The notes beneath the pieces were generated by a model. It ran no database searches. It was not told the origin of the DNA and saw only the letters and a list, made by a program, of their open reading frames with translations. The position numbers were made by a program, and so were the translations under genes. Below are positions 11,001-21,921 of a stretch of DNA of 64,000 nt, one piece after another (the stretch's first letter is position 1; every line of letters starts with the position of its first letter). The stretch is taken from NCBI GenBank assembly GCA_016748015.1, contig JAAOMT010000617.1, positions 442,635 through 506,634 of the forward strand, given 5' to 3'. This DNA comes from Geosiphon pyriformis. Lineage: Eukaryota > Glomeromycota > Glomeromycetes > Archaeosporales > Geosiphonaceae.

Positions 11001-11648
11001 ACAGATGGAGATAACTTCTCTCTTGTCAACCATCTCTTTTTCTGCCATATTAATTAGTACATTTATTCTACTTGTGGATCAAAATTCACTTATCTCTTTT
11101 GCTATTATTCTTAATACTTCCTTTTTTCCTATTAATACTAACTAAGCTATTTTAATTAGAGATAAGAATATTGTCTGTGCTATTTTTTCATTTGGTTCAA
11201 TAATATATTCTTTTTTTAAGTCATTTTGTAGCATTGCAATGATATTTCTTACATATTCTGCATTAATTATTCCTCCTTTTATATTAATATTTTTCTTTGC
11301 TAAACTAGATTTAGAGGCTAATTGCACTATGATTATTGCTAGAATTTTTAGTGTTATTTTCAGATCAATGCAGATGCACAAATGTGGTTCCAATTTGATG
11401 GCATTTTTCCCTAGATATTTCAAATCAAATCCTACATCAGTATTATGTGCACATTCTAGCATAATATCTTCATTATTATTACTGAACCATTTTAGTTCCT
11501 GCTCCTTGAAAAGATCAGGAAGTGCAATATATTGTTTTGGGTTTGAATCTGAGTACAAATCATTGTTATTAGTGTTGTCATTTTGGACTGAGCTGGAACC
11601 ATTGTTTTTGTTATTGTCATCAGAGTTTGAATTGGAATTGGATTTCAA
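11001..11648 (-). pseudogene. dUTPase domain, B-outer
   Basis: A trimeric-type dUTPase domain of Pol. Motif 1 is VGFDLKY, motif 2 is SKSSLAKK, motif 3 is GGIINAEY (Asp to Asn; A-nested has GGIIDAGY) and motif 4 is EKIAQTIF. The N-terminal part is a Ser/Asn-rich low-complexity run. A stop (TAG) after SLIKIA separates it from motif 5. Confidence 0.72.
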
Positions 11649-12380
11649 TTCTGATTCCGATTTATAGTTGTTGATTGGTTCTTCTTCTTCTAAGATTGTG
11701 TAGATTATATGTAATAATAAATTGTAAATAAGATCACATTTATCACAATATTGGAAGTTACATAGAATTAAACAGTATTAACAAAGTTGAACATTTAACT
11801 GTTTTAACTGCTGTTCTTATTTTGTTTTGATTAGTGCTAAATTCTAGTAGTGCTCATAAAATTTTTCTGGGCTAGCTTTAATATTAAGAAATGCATCTGA
11901 ATTGGGAATAAGAATAATGTTAACTTGTTTTAATGGGTTGTTCTTTATTTCTAAAATCTCACTGAATGAAGTGCCTTTGACTTTGGTTTTTGCCATTTTT
12001 TAAATCTTATTTTCATTATGTGGGTAACCATTTAAGCATGACAAAGCTTGGTTTCATGTAGTATTGAAAGGTGTTTCACAACTTATCTAGTTGTTTATAA
12101 GAATTGTGTATTGGCATAATGTATTACACATTCCTCCTCATCCAGGAATGTCATTCCACATTTCTTTGTTAAGTAACTGTTCTTCACAAGTGAGACATAG
12201 TTTGTTGTTCCACTTGTCTTATTGTTTTGGATAGTTATAACATTTTTTATGACACAGCTTACAGTAATAATGGGTTTTAGTCCAATAATCTTTGTCAGAT
12301 GCAACTCAAGCTTTCATAGAGAATAGTTTTTTTTTGCAGTTTTTGCACTTAAATAGAATATATAATGGCTTTGGTCTGGT
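11649..12380 (-). pseudogene. Cys-rich block between protease and dUTPase, B-outer
   Basis: The minus strand encodes scattered CxxC-type pairs corresponding to the better-preserved block at 28900-29500. It is heavily interrupted. It lies between protease and dUTPase in all copies of both families. Confidence 0.5.
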
Positions 12381-12639
12381 GTCAATCAAATAGGATTTTT
12401 CCCAATCACTGGTGGTTTCACTGGTAATAATATTTTTTTGTGGCTCATCTTCTTTTTTCTCTTTTTCCTTATTGTTTCAAGAGAGGATTAATGGTAATTC
12501 ATTGTGGTTGGTGTCAGTCCATAAGACTTAATAGGCTTCTCAAGTAGGTTTTTTTTCTTTTTTTTCAAATTCTATAAGTAGTTGTGTGACAGTTGGTTTG
12601 AAGTGACAGATAGCTGGTATTTGGGTGTGTTGATCATTT

Positions 12640-13040
12640 TGGCTGAGTTGCAATTCTTGGGTGGTCTAGTCAAGTATGACATTGGTCTTAAACAGCTAGT
12701 CATTATCAACTAGAGCTTGGTATTAGGTGGCTTCCATGATGAGGACTTTTATAAACATAATAATGCCATTAACTTCAAATGGAAAGCCATCAATCTCACC
12801 AATGAGCATTTTTGTTGCTCTATTAGTGGTGATAATTTTAGTGCTAGCAGCATGATCAATTCAGTAACCTAATTGGTTCATGAGTTGTTGTGTGATTATG
12901 CTGCTGGCTAATCTACTGTTCAGGATTAGTTTGATAAACTGACTATTAACCTTGACATCTGTATACATTGCAATAATTGGTTTGGCATTAAAAGTGGCTT
13001 CACTAAATAGAGGTGTTGTTGCTGGTTTTTTGAGTTCAAA
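12640..13040 (-). pseudogene. Aspartic protease, B-outer
   Basis: The retropepsin core is recognised as LILNSRLASSIITQQL, where the catalytic DSG is now NSR. It continues to a region matching B-inner 29982-30641. It would have processed Gag-Pol. The Asp-to-Asn change alone abolishes activity. Confidence 0.65.
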
Positions 13041-14323
13041 AAAAAAATAGTGGCCAATAATTTTTTGTTGGTGAGTGATTTTTTGTTGGTTTCCAAGTTA
13101 TTGAGTGAAATGTCTACTGGGATAACTAGAAGACTTAAATAGTTCTGGGAATTCAGGTTTTGAACATACCCAGTTTTCAAACTTCAATGGTGAGATCCTG
13201 ATAATTGACTTGAGAAACTGAAAATCAATTGATGTATTATCATTGCCAATTTCCAGTTTTGTTAAGTGTGTATGATTCTTAGCCTTTGATTTCTGGATGA
13301 TATTTGAGCTGAGTTTGGTGGCAGTATTTAAATTAATTGTGGTTGATAGATTATTTGTGACTGCAGCTAATATATTATAAATGCTAAAGTTTGATATATT
13401 GGAAGTGAGTATATTGGTTGCTGTATCATTTGTGAGTAATAAGATTGATATTGATCTTAATTTGGAGAATAGGTTAAAGTTTGAAACTGGCAATTGGGGT
13501 TTCAATATTAATTTTCTGATCATAAGTTACCATTATAACAGCAGTCAATTCTGATGTAATCTTATTTACTACAATTGTGGCAGATANNNNNNNNNNNNNN
13601 NNNNNNGGTGAGATCCTGATAATTGACTTGAGAAACTGAAAATCAATTGATGTATTATCATTGCCAATTTCCAGTTTTGTTAAGTGTGTATGATTCTTAG
13701 CCTTTGATTTCTGGATGATATTTGAGCTGAGTTTGGTGGCAGTATTTAAATTAATTGTGGTTGATAGATTATTTGTGACTGCAGCTAATATATTATAAAT
13801 GCTAAAGTTTGATATATTGGAAGTGAGTATATTGGTTGCTGTATCATTTGTGAGTAATAAGATTGATATTGATCTTAATTTGGAGAATAGGTTAAAGTTT
13901 GAAACTGGCAATTGGGGTTTCAATATTAATTTTCTGATCATAAGTTACCATTATAACAGCAGTCAATTCTGATGTAATCTTATTTACTACAATTGTGGCA
14001 GATACATGTTTCTGGCTGCCACAATTGATTGGTTGACAATAAAAGACATGACTGATTTTGGAAATAATTTGAGTTTTCTTGATTATTTTATTGTTGTAGA
14101 GGTTAATAAATGGCTTAATTGTTAACTAAGTATCCTTCCAATTTCTGGTTGATTGAATCACTGAATTGTTTCAATTTGGAATCCAATTTAGATAATTTAT
14201 TCATTACTAGATTTATAGCTTGGACATAGTTGGCTTTAAGTTCAGCTGATTCAAAGTCTTTGGTGTATGTAATGGCAGTTTGAAGATTGTCTGAATGTAA
14301 TAGACATATGTATTGTTGAATGC
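13041..14323 (-). pseudogene. Gag C-terminal region, B-outer (assembly-duplicated)
   Basis: This includes the Gag-to-protease spacer (13098-13523) and a zinc-knuckle-like CHNCSK.DYIRIDC at 13959-14000, in which His is Tyr and one Gln is a stop. It also holds the Gag segment 14115-14333, rich in Lys and Leu (LVMNKLSKLDSKLKQFSD). The segment 13189-13586 is repeated identically at 13607-14004 around 20 Ns, so the apparent length is inflated by about 418 bp. Confidence 0.7.
13587..13606. other. Assembly gap (20 N) between identical flanks
   Basis: Twenty Ns. The 398 bp before the gap (13189-13586) and after it (13607-14004) read the same. In such a mutated landscape an exact duplicate is best explained by two contig ends that overlap but were not merged. 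Any reading frame crossing the gap is an artefact. Confidence 0.85.
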
Positions 14324-14980
14324 TGTTACTCATAAAAAAAAAACAGATATAGAAAATAGCAGACCAATGAGAGAATAGTATTTAGCACATGAGCACATTG
14401 CTCAGCAATGTGGAGCAATGTCAGAAAACATGGTACATTGCTCAGCAATATGGAGCAATATCAAAAAACATGGCACATTTCTCAGCAATATGGAGTGATG
14501 TTAGAAAATTAGAGCACATCACTCAGCAATATGAGCATTGCTTAAGAAATCATAGCACATTGCTCATAAATGTGAACAATCTCATAGAACATCAATTATG
14601 TATATATAATGGTAGTGTTAAAAGTAAAAAAAGCAGAATCTTTTAGTTAGAAATCTCCCATTTACAAATATTGAGTAAATAAATTATTTACCATCCAAAT
14701 CCACTCTTTACTATCAACACTCCATGTTAATAGTAATTGATACTTAACCACACTGGAACAATAGCTCTTGATTATGGCTATTAATGGATACTAACTTGCA
14801 TATTGCCTTGGCTCATTTCTTTATGTCATTTCTTTTATTTTCTTGTCTTAATTGTTGTTATTACTAACTCTATTGAGGATTAATGGACAGGGTACTGATG
14901 TCAGGATATAGCACTGGTAAAAAACCCAGAAATAAAGATAGAACACTTGATTAAGGTTAGTTTACCAGGAGAAACACCAG
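14324..14980 (+). repeat. B-solo LTR, left part
   Basis: Plus-strand family B LTR starting TGTTAC, with five U3 repeats (about 14386-14600), a TATA box and a stem-loop at 14759-14783. It is cut at 14980 by B-inner and resumes at 33521. No internal region of its own is attached, so it is a solo LTR. It sits inside the gag of B-outer with flanks ATGC (14320-14323) and ATAT (33730-33733), a 4-bp duplication with two transitions. Confidence 0.82.
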
Positions 14981-15846
14981 TGTTACAGGTAATTTTTTAG
15001 TTGTTGGAATAAATAACAAACCCATAACTTGGTGTTCAAAGCTGTTGTCAATAATAGAAATCTGAAGATGTATTTATCTGAAGGTTTTGGTTGAGTCCTT
15101 TGTATAATGGACAGAGATTCAGTGGTAATAGTTTTTATCTATAGCTTTCCAAAACCACAGTTTTGTCAATTTCTTTCTTAGCATAATGGCTGGTGTTTCT
15201 CCTGGTAAGCTAACCTCAATTGAGTGTCTTACTCTTATTTCTGGGTTTTTTACCAGTGCTATATCCTGACATCAGTACCTCACATGTTAATCCTCAATAG
15301 AGTTAATAATAACAACAATTAAGACAAGAAAATAAAAGAAATGACATAAAGAAATGAGCCAAGGCAATATGCAAGTTAGTATCTATCAATAGCTGTGATC
15401 AAGAGCTATTGTTCCAGTGTAATTAAGTATCAATTGCTATCAACATGGAGTGTTAATAGTGAAGAGTGGATTTGGATGGTAAATAATTTATTTATTCAAT
15501 ATTTGTGAATGGGAGATTTCTAACTAAAGGATTCTTTTTTTTCTACTTTTAATGCTACCACTATATATACATAATTGATGTTCTATGAGATTGCTCACAT
15601 TTTCGAGTGATGTGCTATGATTTCTTAAGCAATACTCACATTGCTGAGTAATGTGCTCTAATTTTCTAACATCACTCTATATTGCTGAGCAATGTGCCAT
15701 GTTTTTTGATATTGCTCCACATTGCTGAGCAATGTGCCATGTTTTCTGACATTGCTCTACATTGCTGAGTAATGTGTTCACATGCTAAATACTATTCTCT
15801 TATTGGTCTCCTATTTTCTATATTTGTTTTCTTTTTATGAGATACA
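14981..15846 (-). repeat. 3' LTR of B-inner
   Basis: 866 bp; its low-coordinate end is TGTTACAGG and its high-coordinate end GATACA (GTAACA mutated). Five U3 repeats (15590-15785) lie on the minus strand upstream of a TATA box near 15575. The stem-loop is at 15387-15411. Its partner 5' LTR is 100 bp shorter. Confidence 0.85.
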
Positions 15847-15859
15847 TTATCTCCTTCTT

Positions 15860-16495
15860 TTAATATTGAGCTCTGTCAAAATCTTCATTTTGAATTAATT
15901 CTAATACTTCTTTTTTAAGTATTGTTTGTTTGACTCTGTTTTTCATGTTTTCTACTTGTGTATTGTTTATTCTTCTTCATTGGTTAATGGTTATGGTTTT
16001 CATGTCAGAGTGTAATAGTATATTTGGATAGTTTTGAAATATGTTGTGTAGTTGGTACATTGTTTTAACATGTAGTGTTGAATTAGTTTTCTTTCTGATA
16101 AATTTTTCAATTTGTTGTATTATGTTTTGGTTAAATATTCTCTTGGATTTGTCAATATACAACTTCTAAATATTCAACTTTCGACCTAACTGATAGTAGC
16201 AATATGATATTGGAAGTCGTTCTGTCTATTGCTTTCAATTTTCTTTTGTAAGCTCTTCTGTTGGTGCCATAATAAGTATTTTCCCAAAAGTGTTTTTTAC
16301 TTTTTCTATTAAGTTATCTGTCCAGTTTTTATTATTTTTTGGTGGCTGCTGATATGGTGTATTCTTTGTCTTTTTTTTTGTGTTTTGATAGCAAATTATT
16401 TGGTTGTTAATAACAATTTCCATGTTTAACTGTTGTTGACTTAGTGCTTGTGACAGTTGTTAAACTATGGTGTAAATGTGATCTGGTATTTCCAT
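15860..16495 (-). pseudogene. ORF3 of family B, copy 3
   Basis: Again 636 bp from ATG to TAA between integrase and the polypurine tract. It has fewer stops than the plus-strand copies, and long open pieces at 16235-16423 (EIVINNQIICYQNTKKK..) and 15977-16162 (YIDKSKRIFNQNIIQQIEKF..). The C-terminus (NTQVENMKNRVKQTILKKE) looks helical. No homology to env, chromodomain or movement proteins was recognised. Function unknown. Confidence 0.72.
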
Positions 16496-16499
16496 TTTT

Positions 16500-17900
16500 C
16501 TTGGTTGCTTTTGTCACGTGTATTGTGTCTTTATATCCTCTTTTGGTTGTTCAATTTGATGTGTTTGGTTCAATAACTATGATTGGTTCCAGATCTTGTG
16601 GAATCTTATCTGGTTGAACTATTATCTTTTATACTCTCAACTGTGGAATGGTATTGGTAGATGATGATGCTATTTGGTAATATGGTTTTAGTCAATTATT
16701 ATGTGCTGCTTTGGCTAAAATTTTGTTGTCTCATCTTAATTTATAAGCTGTATTTCCTAGAATTTTTTCTATGTGAAATGGTCCATCCCATTTGGGGTCA
16801 AATTTTCCATTCTATTGTTTTTCCGCTTTGGTATAATGTAAAAGTACTTTGTCTCCAATCTTGAATTTAACTGGTTTGTCTGGTAGTTGATTATCATGTC
16901 TTTTTTTTTGTTTTTCTTGTAACTTTTGGATGTTATCAGCTGCTTTCTGTCATCTGTTTTCTAGTGTTTCCATTAAGTCATATATTTTTTTCAACAATGT
17001 TTCTTGGAAATTATCTTCTGTTATTGGTTCAGCTAGATATGTATTAATCTCTATCTCAACTAGTAATGTTGCTGTTCTACTATATACCAATTCAAATGGT
17101 GTTGTTTGTGTGGTATCTTGCTTCATTGTCCGATAAGCAAATAATACTGATGGTATAAACAAATCCTATTTGTCCTGATTTTCTTGGCTGATTTTGGCAA
17201 TTGCTTCACATAGTGTTCTATTAAATCTTTTAACTAAGCCATTCATTTGTGGATGGTATGGTAATAATAATGGTCTTTTTTATTTCAAATCTCTGGCTTA
17301 ATTCTGCTAATGTTCTGTTTACAAAGTGAGTTTTCTGATCTAATAATAGTTCTTTTGGACATTTATATTGACAAATCAAATCTTAATGAATGAATTCAGC
17401 AATGGATTCTGCATCTGCTCTTTGAATGACTTTTGCTTCTGGCCATTTTGTGAGATAGTCCATGACTACTACAATATATCTGTTGCCTTTGCTGGTGATT
17501 GTTAATGGTCCAACTAAGTCAATTCTGATATAGTTGAATGGTTGTCCCACTTTGATTGGTCTTAATGGTTCACTGGGTTTTGTTCCACCTTTTCTCTGAC
17601 AAGCATTACAATTCTGAACATATTGAATAATATTCGGATATATTAATGACCAATAGTATCTTTTTCTGGTTCTTTCCATGGTTGCTTTTTTATGAAAATA
17701 TCCTGCTGTTAGATCTGAATGCATATTGAATAATATTGTCTCTTTCTCTGGTTTTGTGACAACTCTTATTGATTGATCTGGATTTTTTCTGTTTTTCTGG
17801 TAAAGTATATTTTTATAATTGATAAAATGTTTTAATTGTTATTTGATATTATTTCACTCATTTTGAGATAATTTCTCCTTGAACTGTTGAGTATTTATAT
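16500..17900 (-). pseudogene. Integrase, B-inner
   Basis: The HHCC domain is at 17590-17724 (MHSDLTAGYFHKK .. CNACQRKGG), followed by RIDLVGPL (first Asp). The second Asp block reads LLLDQKTHFV and the Glu block reads MNGLVKRFNRT, so the catalytic Glu is Lys (G to A). The segment at 16950-17162 (FIPSVLFAYRTMKQDTTQTTPFELVYSRTA) precedes the C-terminal domain. A stop near 17383 splits the core. Confidence 0.8.
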
Positions 17901-17999
17901 AATATTGTAATTGTTGATATTTTTGTATGTTCATCTTTTGTTATATTTTCATTGGGTTTGTTTTGGTTTTGTTATATTTTTATGTTGAGATGTTTTTAG

Positions 18000-18470
18000 A
18001 TTTGTCTTATTTACAACAAACTATCGACATTTCTGTTGTCTTTTCTCTTTTTATAATGTATAGTGTAAGTATATGATAATAGTGCCATTTTTCATCTTGA
18101 TTGTCTTCCATCTCCAAATTCTTGTTTATAAAGTGCTGTTAATCCTTTGTGGTTTGTGTATACATCAAACTTCTGGCTCAAGTATTTATTCCATTTTATG
18201 ACTGCCCAATAAATTGCCAAATGTTCTAATTCTGGTGTTTCATAATTTCTTTTAACTGGAGTTAAACCTTGGCTGGCATATGTAATTGGATGTTCTTTTC
18301 CATCCAGTCCTCTCTGTGATAGTACTGCTCCTAATGCTTGGCCTGATGCATCAGTGATAATGATAAATAGTTTATTGTAATCTGAATAGATTAGTACTGG
18401 AGCTTGTATAAGCTTTCTTCTTAAAATATCAAAAGCTTTTTGTTGTGTTTCTGTCCATTTATATTTCACA
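18000..18470 (-). pseudogene. RNase H, B-inner
   Basis: A well-preserved 125-residue open stretch (18092-18469). Motifs are IITDASGQALGAVLSQRG (catalytic Asp), LEHLAIYWAVIKW (Glu) and YTNHKGLTALY, where the usual T-D-H has become T-N-H. It lies directly downstream of RT. Confidence 0.82.
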
Positions 18471-19128
18471 TTTTTGGTTTGGAGATGATTGAAAGATTGG
18501 GCTATCTTGAAAAAGTTTTTGATAAAGTGTCAATAATAGTCTGTGAATCTCAAAAATGATTTTAACTCCATCATATTGGTTAGTACTGGAAAGTTCTTAA
18601 CTATCTTTATCTTTTCTGGATTTGTTTTGATGTTGTCTTTGCTTACTATGTGCTCTAAAAAATTTAATTCTGTCTTGCCAAAGAAGCACTTATTGGCATT
18701 TAACTTTAGTCCTGCTTGTTATAGCTTTTTGAACACTTGTTGTAGATAATGCAAATGATCATCAAATGTTTTGGAGAACATATTAGTGTTATCTAAATAA
18801 ACAACTACTGATTTCTACAACAAGCTGGTATATACTATTTCCATTAGCCGTTGGAATATGGCTGGCACATTTGTTAAGCTGAATAACATCACTTTAAATT
18901 CAAAATTTCCCTTCCGTGTTGTAAATGCAGTCTTTTTTTTGTCCACTAGATCTATGGCTACTTGCCAATAACCACTATCTAAATCCAATGTTGAGAACTA
19001 TTTGTTTCCCCCAAAAGCATCGAATAATTCCTAAATCCATGAAGTTGGATAGCTGTTTCTATGTGTGACTCCATTAAGCTTCCTGTAGTTCACGCAAAAG
19101 TGGATTTTCCTATTCTTTTTCTGGATGA
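18471..19128 (-). pseudogene. Reverse transcriptase, B-inner, 3' part
   Basis: The C-terminal two thirds of RT, cut at 19128 by A-nested. The catalytic site reads YLDN at 18788-18799 (second Asp to Asn). The thumb segment and connection are recognisable but contain stops. The N-terminal part is at 26709-26885. Confidence 0.78.
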
Positions 19129-20087
19129 TGTTACCAGAGGTTTTTGGTCTCTTTTCTTTAATGTTGTTGATGGCTGTTTGCTGTGAATTCACATTTTCTG
19201 GATGTGGTTGAACCTCCAGTAACTGAATTTATCTTCAAATTATCTCCTATAATTTGAACTGCTGGGCTTATAAATGGAATGGCCAATTCCATGCCAGTTA
19301 CTTTATGTAGTTATGTTGTAGTAAATGTCAACTCTTTTCCAGGAATTGCTCGTCTGGAAGCTCACTAAAATGTATAGTTACTTTGCTGTGAAAGTCAACT
19401 CTTCTACAGGAATCTTGTCTGTAGACTATCCTAATAATTGTAATAAGAAAAGAAAAGAAAAATAAAAGAAATGTAAAAGAAATAGAATTTTGTCAAGGGA
19501 AATGTTTTCTATCCAGGCCTGGAGTCACTAACAATTTATTGAAATTGGTAGCTAATCAATTTCAAAACGTTAGTTGGGTTTTGGGGATTTTCCAAGTGTA
19601 ATAATTAAAGAATTTGGTTTTTCGAATTATTTGATATTTATTTCTTTTGTGTATGTAGGAATGATTCTAAGTGATAAATCTAAAGTAAGATACATTTCCT
19701 CAAAGAGAAAAGCTCTTCTTTTATACAACTTGTCATAACACTATTCTATGAACTTGAACTTTGCTATTTTCTATAATTTTGCTGAATTAAAGATACATTT
19801 CAGTGAACTACAAGTTATTTCTGCAAACTATTAGATATTTCGGCAAATTTCTTACAAATTTTGGTGAACTTTTTGAATGTCACATAGTTCGGGATATTGC
19901 ATGATTGATCATCACAATTAGGTTACATTTGTGTTGTGTACAAATTGGGTTATTAATTAAATGATAATTTCAGATATTTTACTAATGTAATAAGTGATAA
20001 TTTGAAATGATAATATATGCTAATTAATGATAAGATTTATAAAAATAATTTCATGTTAAACAATGTCTTTAATTTTATCTGGTAACA
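19129..20087 (-). repeat. 3' LTR of A-nested
   Basis: 959 bp, TGTTACC..GGTAACA. TTCGGCGAA-type repeats lie about 19785-19870, and the stem-loop TCTACAG/CTGTAGA at 19403-19425. The purine tract GAGGAAGAAG lies just outside (20088-20100 on the minus strand). Confidence 0.88.
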
Positions 20088-20406
20088 TAACTTCTTCCTC
20101 AAGACTGAGCTCTGTCGAAGTCCAAGTATTGTCTGTAATTTCCAGATAGTAATTCAAAATTATTGAAGAAATTTGGTCTGAAAATTGTTGAAATTTCAGT
20201 TTTGTGAGCTTTCCAATGTATTGAATCTTTAAAGGCTGAAAAATTGGGTTTTGTAGAACGTTTTCACAGGTGTGGAATAGGTCATAAAGTTTAAGGGCCC
20301 AAATTACAGCTGCTGTTTCCAATTCAGTGGCAGGATAATTTTTCTCAGCTGTTTTTAATGTTTTGCTAGCATAGGCAATTACTCGCTCATTTCTATTGTC
20401 ATCCAA
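20056..20406 (-). pseudogene. RNase H fused in frame to ORF3 C-terminus
   Basis: A 116-residue open frame. Its first ~43 residues are RNase H (YASKTLKTAEKNYPATELETAAVIWAL, with the catalytic Glu). The rest (.. LKFQQFSDQISSIILNYYLEITDN ..) matches nothing in Pol and runs through the polypurine tract into the LTR, which is where ORF3 ends. An internal deletion has joined the two in the same frame. It is a deletion product, unlikely to be functional. Confidence 0.6.
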
Positions 20407-21375
20407 TTGTGATAGAATAGCACCGAAGACAGTATAAGAGGCATCTGTTGCTAATTGGAATTGGTTGCTAAAATCTGGGTAGGCAAGAATTGGAGCTGTT
20501 GTTAGTTTTTCTTTGAGGATTTCAAATGCATTTTGGCATTTAGCAGTCTATTCGTATTTGATATTTTTGGTGGTAAGCTGGTTGAGAGGTTTTGCGATTT
20601 CTGAGAATCTTTTGATAAACTTCCGATAATAGGAGGCTAACCCTATGAATCTTTTTAGTTCTGTAGTGTTTTGAGGAGTTTTGAAGTTTTTGACAGTGCT
20701 GATTTTTCCAGGGTCTGGTTTGATTCCATCTTTACTAACAATATAACCAAGGAAGGCCAAGCTTGTTTTTCCAAAGTAGCATTTTTTGATGTTGAGTTTT
20801 AGTCCTGCTTTTCGTAATCATTGAAAAACTTCTTGCAGGTGTTTTAAGTGTAATTTGAATGATGGAGAATAAACATCAGTATCGTCAAGATAAACAACTA
20901 CTGACTTCCGAAGGAGTCCTTGGTACACAACATCCATTAATCTCTAAAATGTTGCTGGTGCATTGCATAATCCAAAAGGCATTACATTGAATTCATAATT
21001 TCTGCCTTGGGTGGTGAATGCTGTTTTGGGGTGATCTTTGGAATCCATAGCAACTTGCCAGTAACTGCTTTTTAAATCTAGCATTGAAAAGTATTTGGAT
21101 TTTCCAAGGGCATCTAACATGTCATTAATTTGGGGAAGGGGGTAGGCATTTCCAATTGTAATACTGTTGAGTTGTCGATAGTTAACACAAAATCGTATCT
21201 TTCCATTTTTCTTTTTAACTAGCATTACAGGTGAAGCCCAAGAACTCATGGAGGGTTGGATGAGCCCGTTGTTAAGCATTTGTTGTATTTTTTCTTGAAT
21301 AAATTGGTGGCTTTTTGGAGCAAATCGGTAGACTTGTTGTTGCCTTGGTTTAGCATCTCCTGTGTAGATTTGATG
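20407..21375 (-). pseudogene. Reverse transcriptase, A-nested
   Basis: A well-conserved Ty3 RT in frame blocks 20548-20760 and 20944-21279: IRFCVNYRQLN, SMLDLKSSYWQVAMD, FGLCNAPATF, catalytic YLDD intact at 20881-20892, FLGYIVSKDGIKPDPGKI, and LKRFIGLASYYRKFI. Stops are limited (TAG for Gln after PATF; one near 20820; TAG for Trp in the RNase H junction). This is the only family A RT here with both aspartates. Confidence 0.85.
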
Positions 21376-21921
21376 TTAAACCAAATTGGTTCTTCCTAAG
21401 TCATTGTTGTTTTTGGCAAAGATATCAGCAAATTCTGCAATTAGTTCTTTGAACTGATTTTGTTGTTGTGATTCAAGTTGTCCCATGTTGATTCGAGATA
21501 GTTTTTTTATGACAACATGGTAGTTTTCAGAGCTGGGGTTTGGGTTAATTTTTGATAGTGAATGTCCAATAATTTCAGAAAAATTGGGGACTGTTTGGGG
21601 TAATTCTTGTTGAAATATATTACTGTAAATAACTCCAATTTCTAAATTATTTAATAAAACTATGGTGTAATTATTGGAGTTGTAAAAAGTAACTCGGACT
21701 TTCTTTGTTCCTTCTGGAATATAAATGTTTGGGATCAAAATATTATGTTCCAAGCAGACTTGTTCATTGGACTCAAAAATTTGTTGTGTGATTATTGGCT
21801 TTGGGCAGGTGTAGATTTCCAGATGTTTTCCAAAGGGTGAAATGGTAATTGGTTGTGGAAGTCTAAGAATCTGGTGGGATTTGTTCTGTGTGTTAAAAGC
21901 TATATTAACTGGAACTGTGAA
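21376..21921 (-). pseudogene. Pol linker between dUTPase and RT, A-nested
   Basis: An open stretch 21376-21753 (EHNILIPNIYIPEGTKK .. LGRTNLV) preceded by sequence continuing from the dUTPase. The LGRTNLVxHQIYTGDAKP block is the usual entry to RT in Ty3 elements. A TAA replaces Gln near 21376. Confidence 0.65.

Larger units (their letters stand above)
7606..14323 (-). mobile_element. B-outer, part 1: Ty3/gypsy family B
   Basis: A minus-strand family B internal region running from gag (high coordinates) to a truncated ORF3 (low coordinates). It is interrupted at 14323 by a solo B LTR and resumes at 33730. The left end is cut inside ORF3 by the B-plus LTR. It has decayed more than B-inner: RT, protease and dUTPase catalytic residues are altered. 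Confidence 0.8.

Noticed and set aside
11239-11667. Plus-strand 142-residue frame opposite the dUTPase
   Set aside because: Shadow of the minus-strand coding region; no independent motif.
13474-13941. A 155-residue frame crossing the 20-N gap
   Set aside because: It joins two copies of an assembly-duplicated segment.
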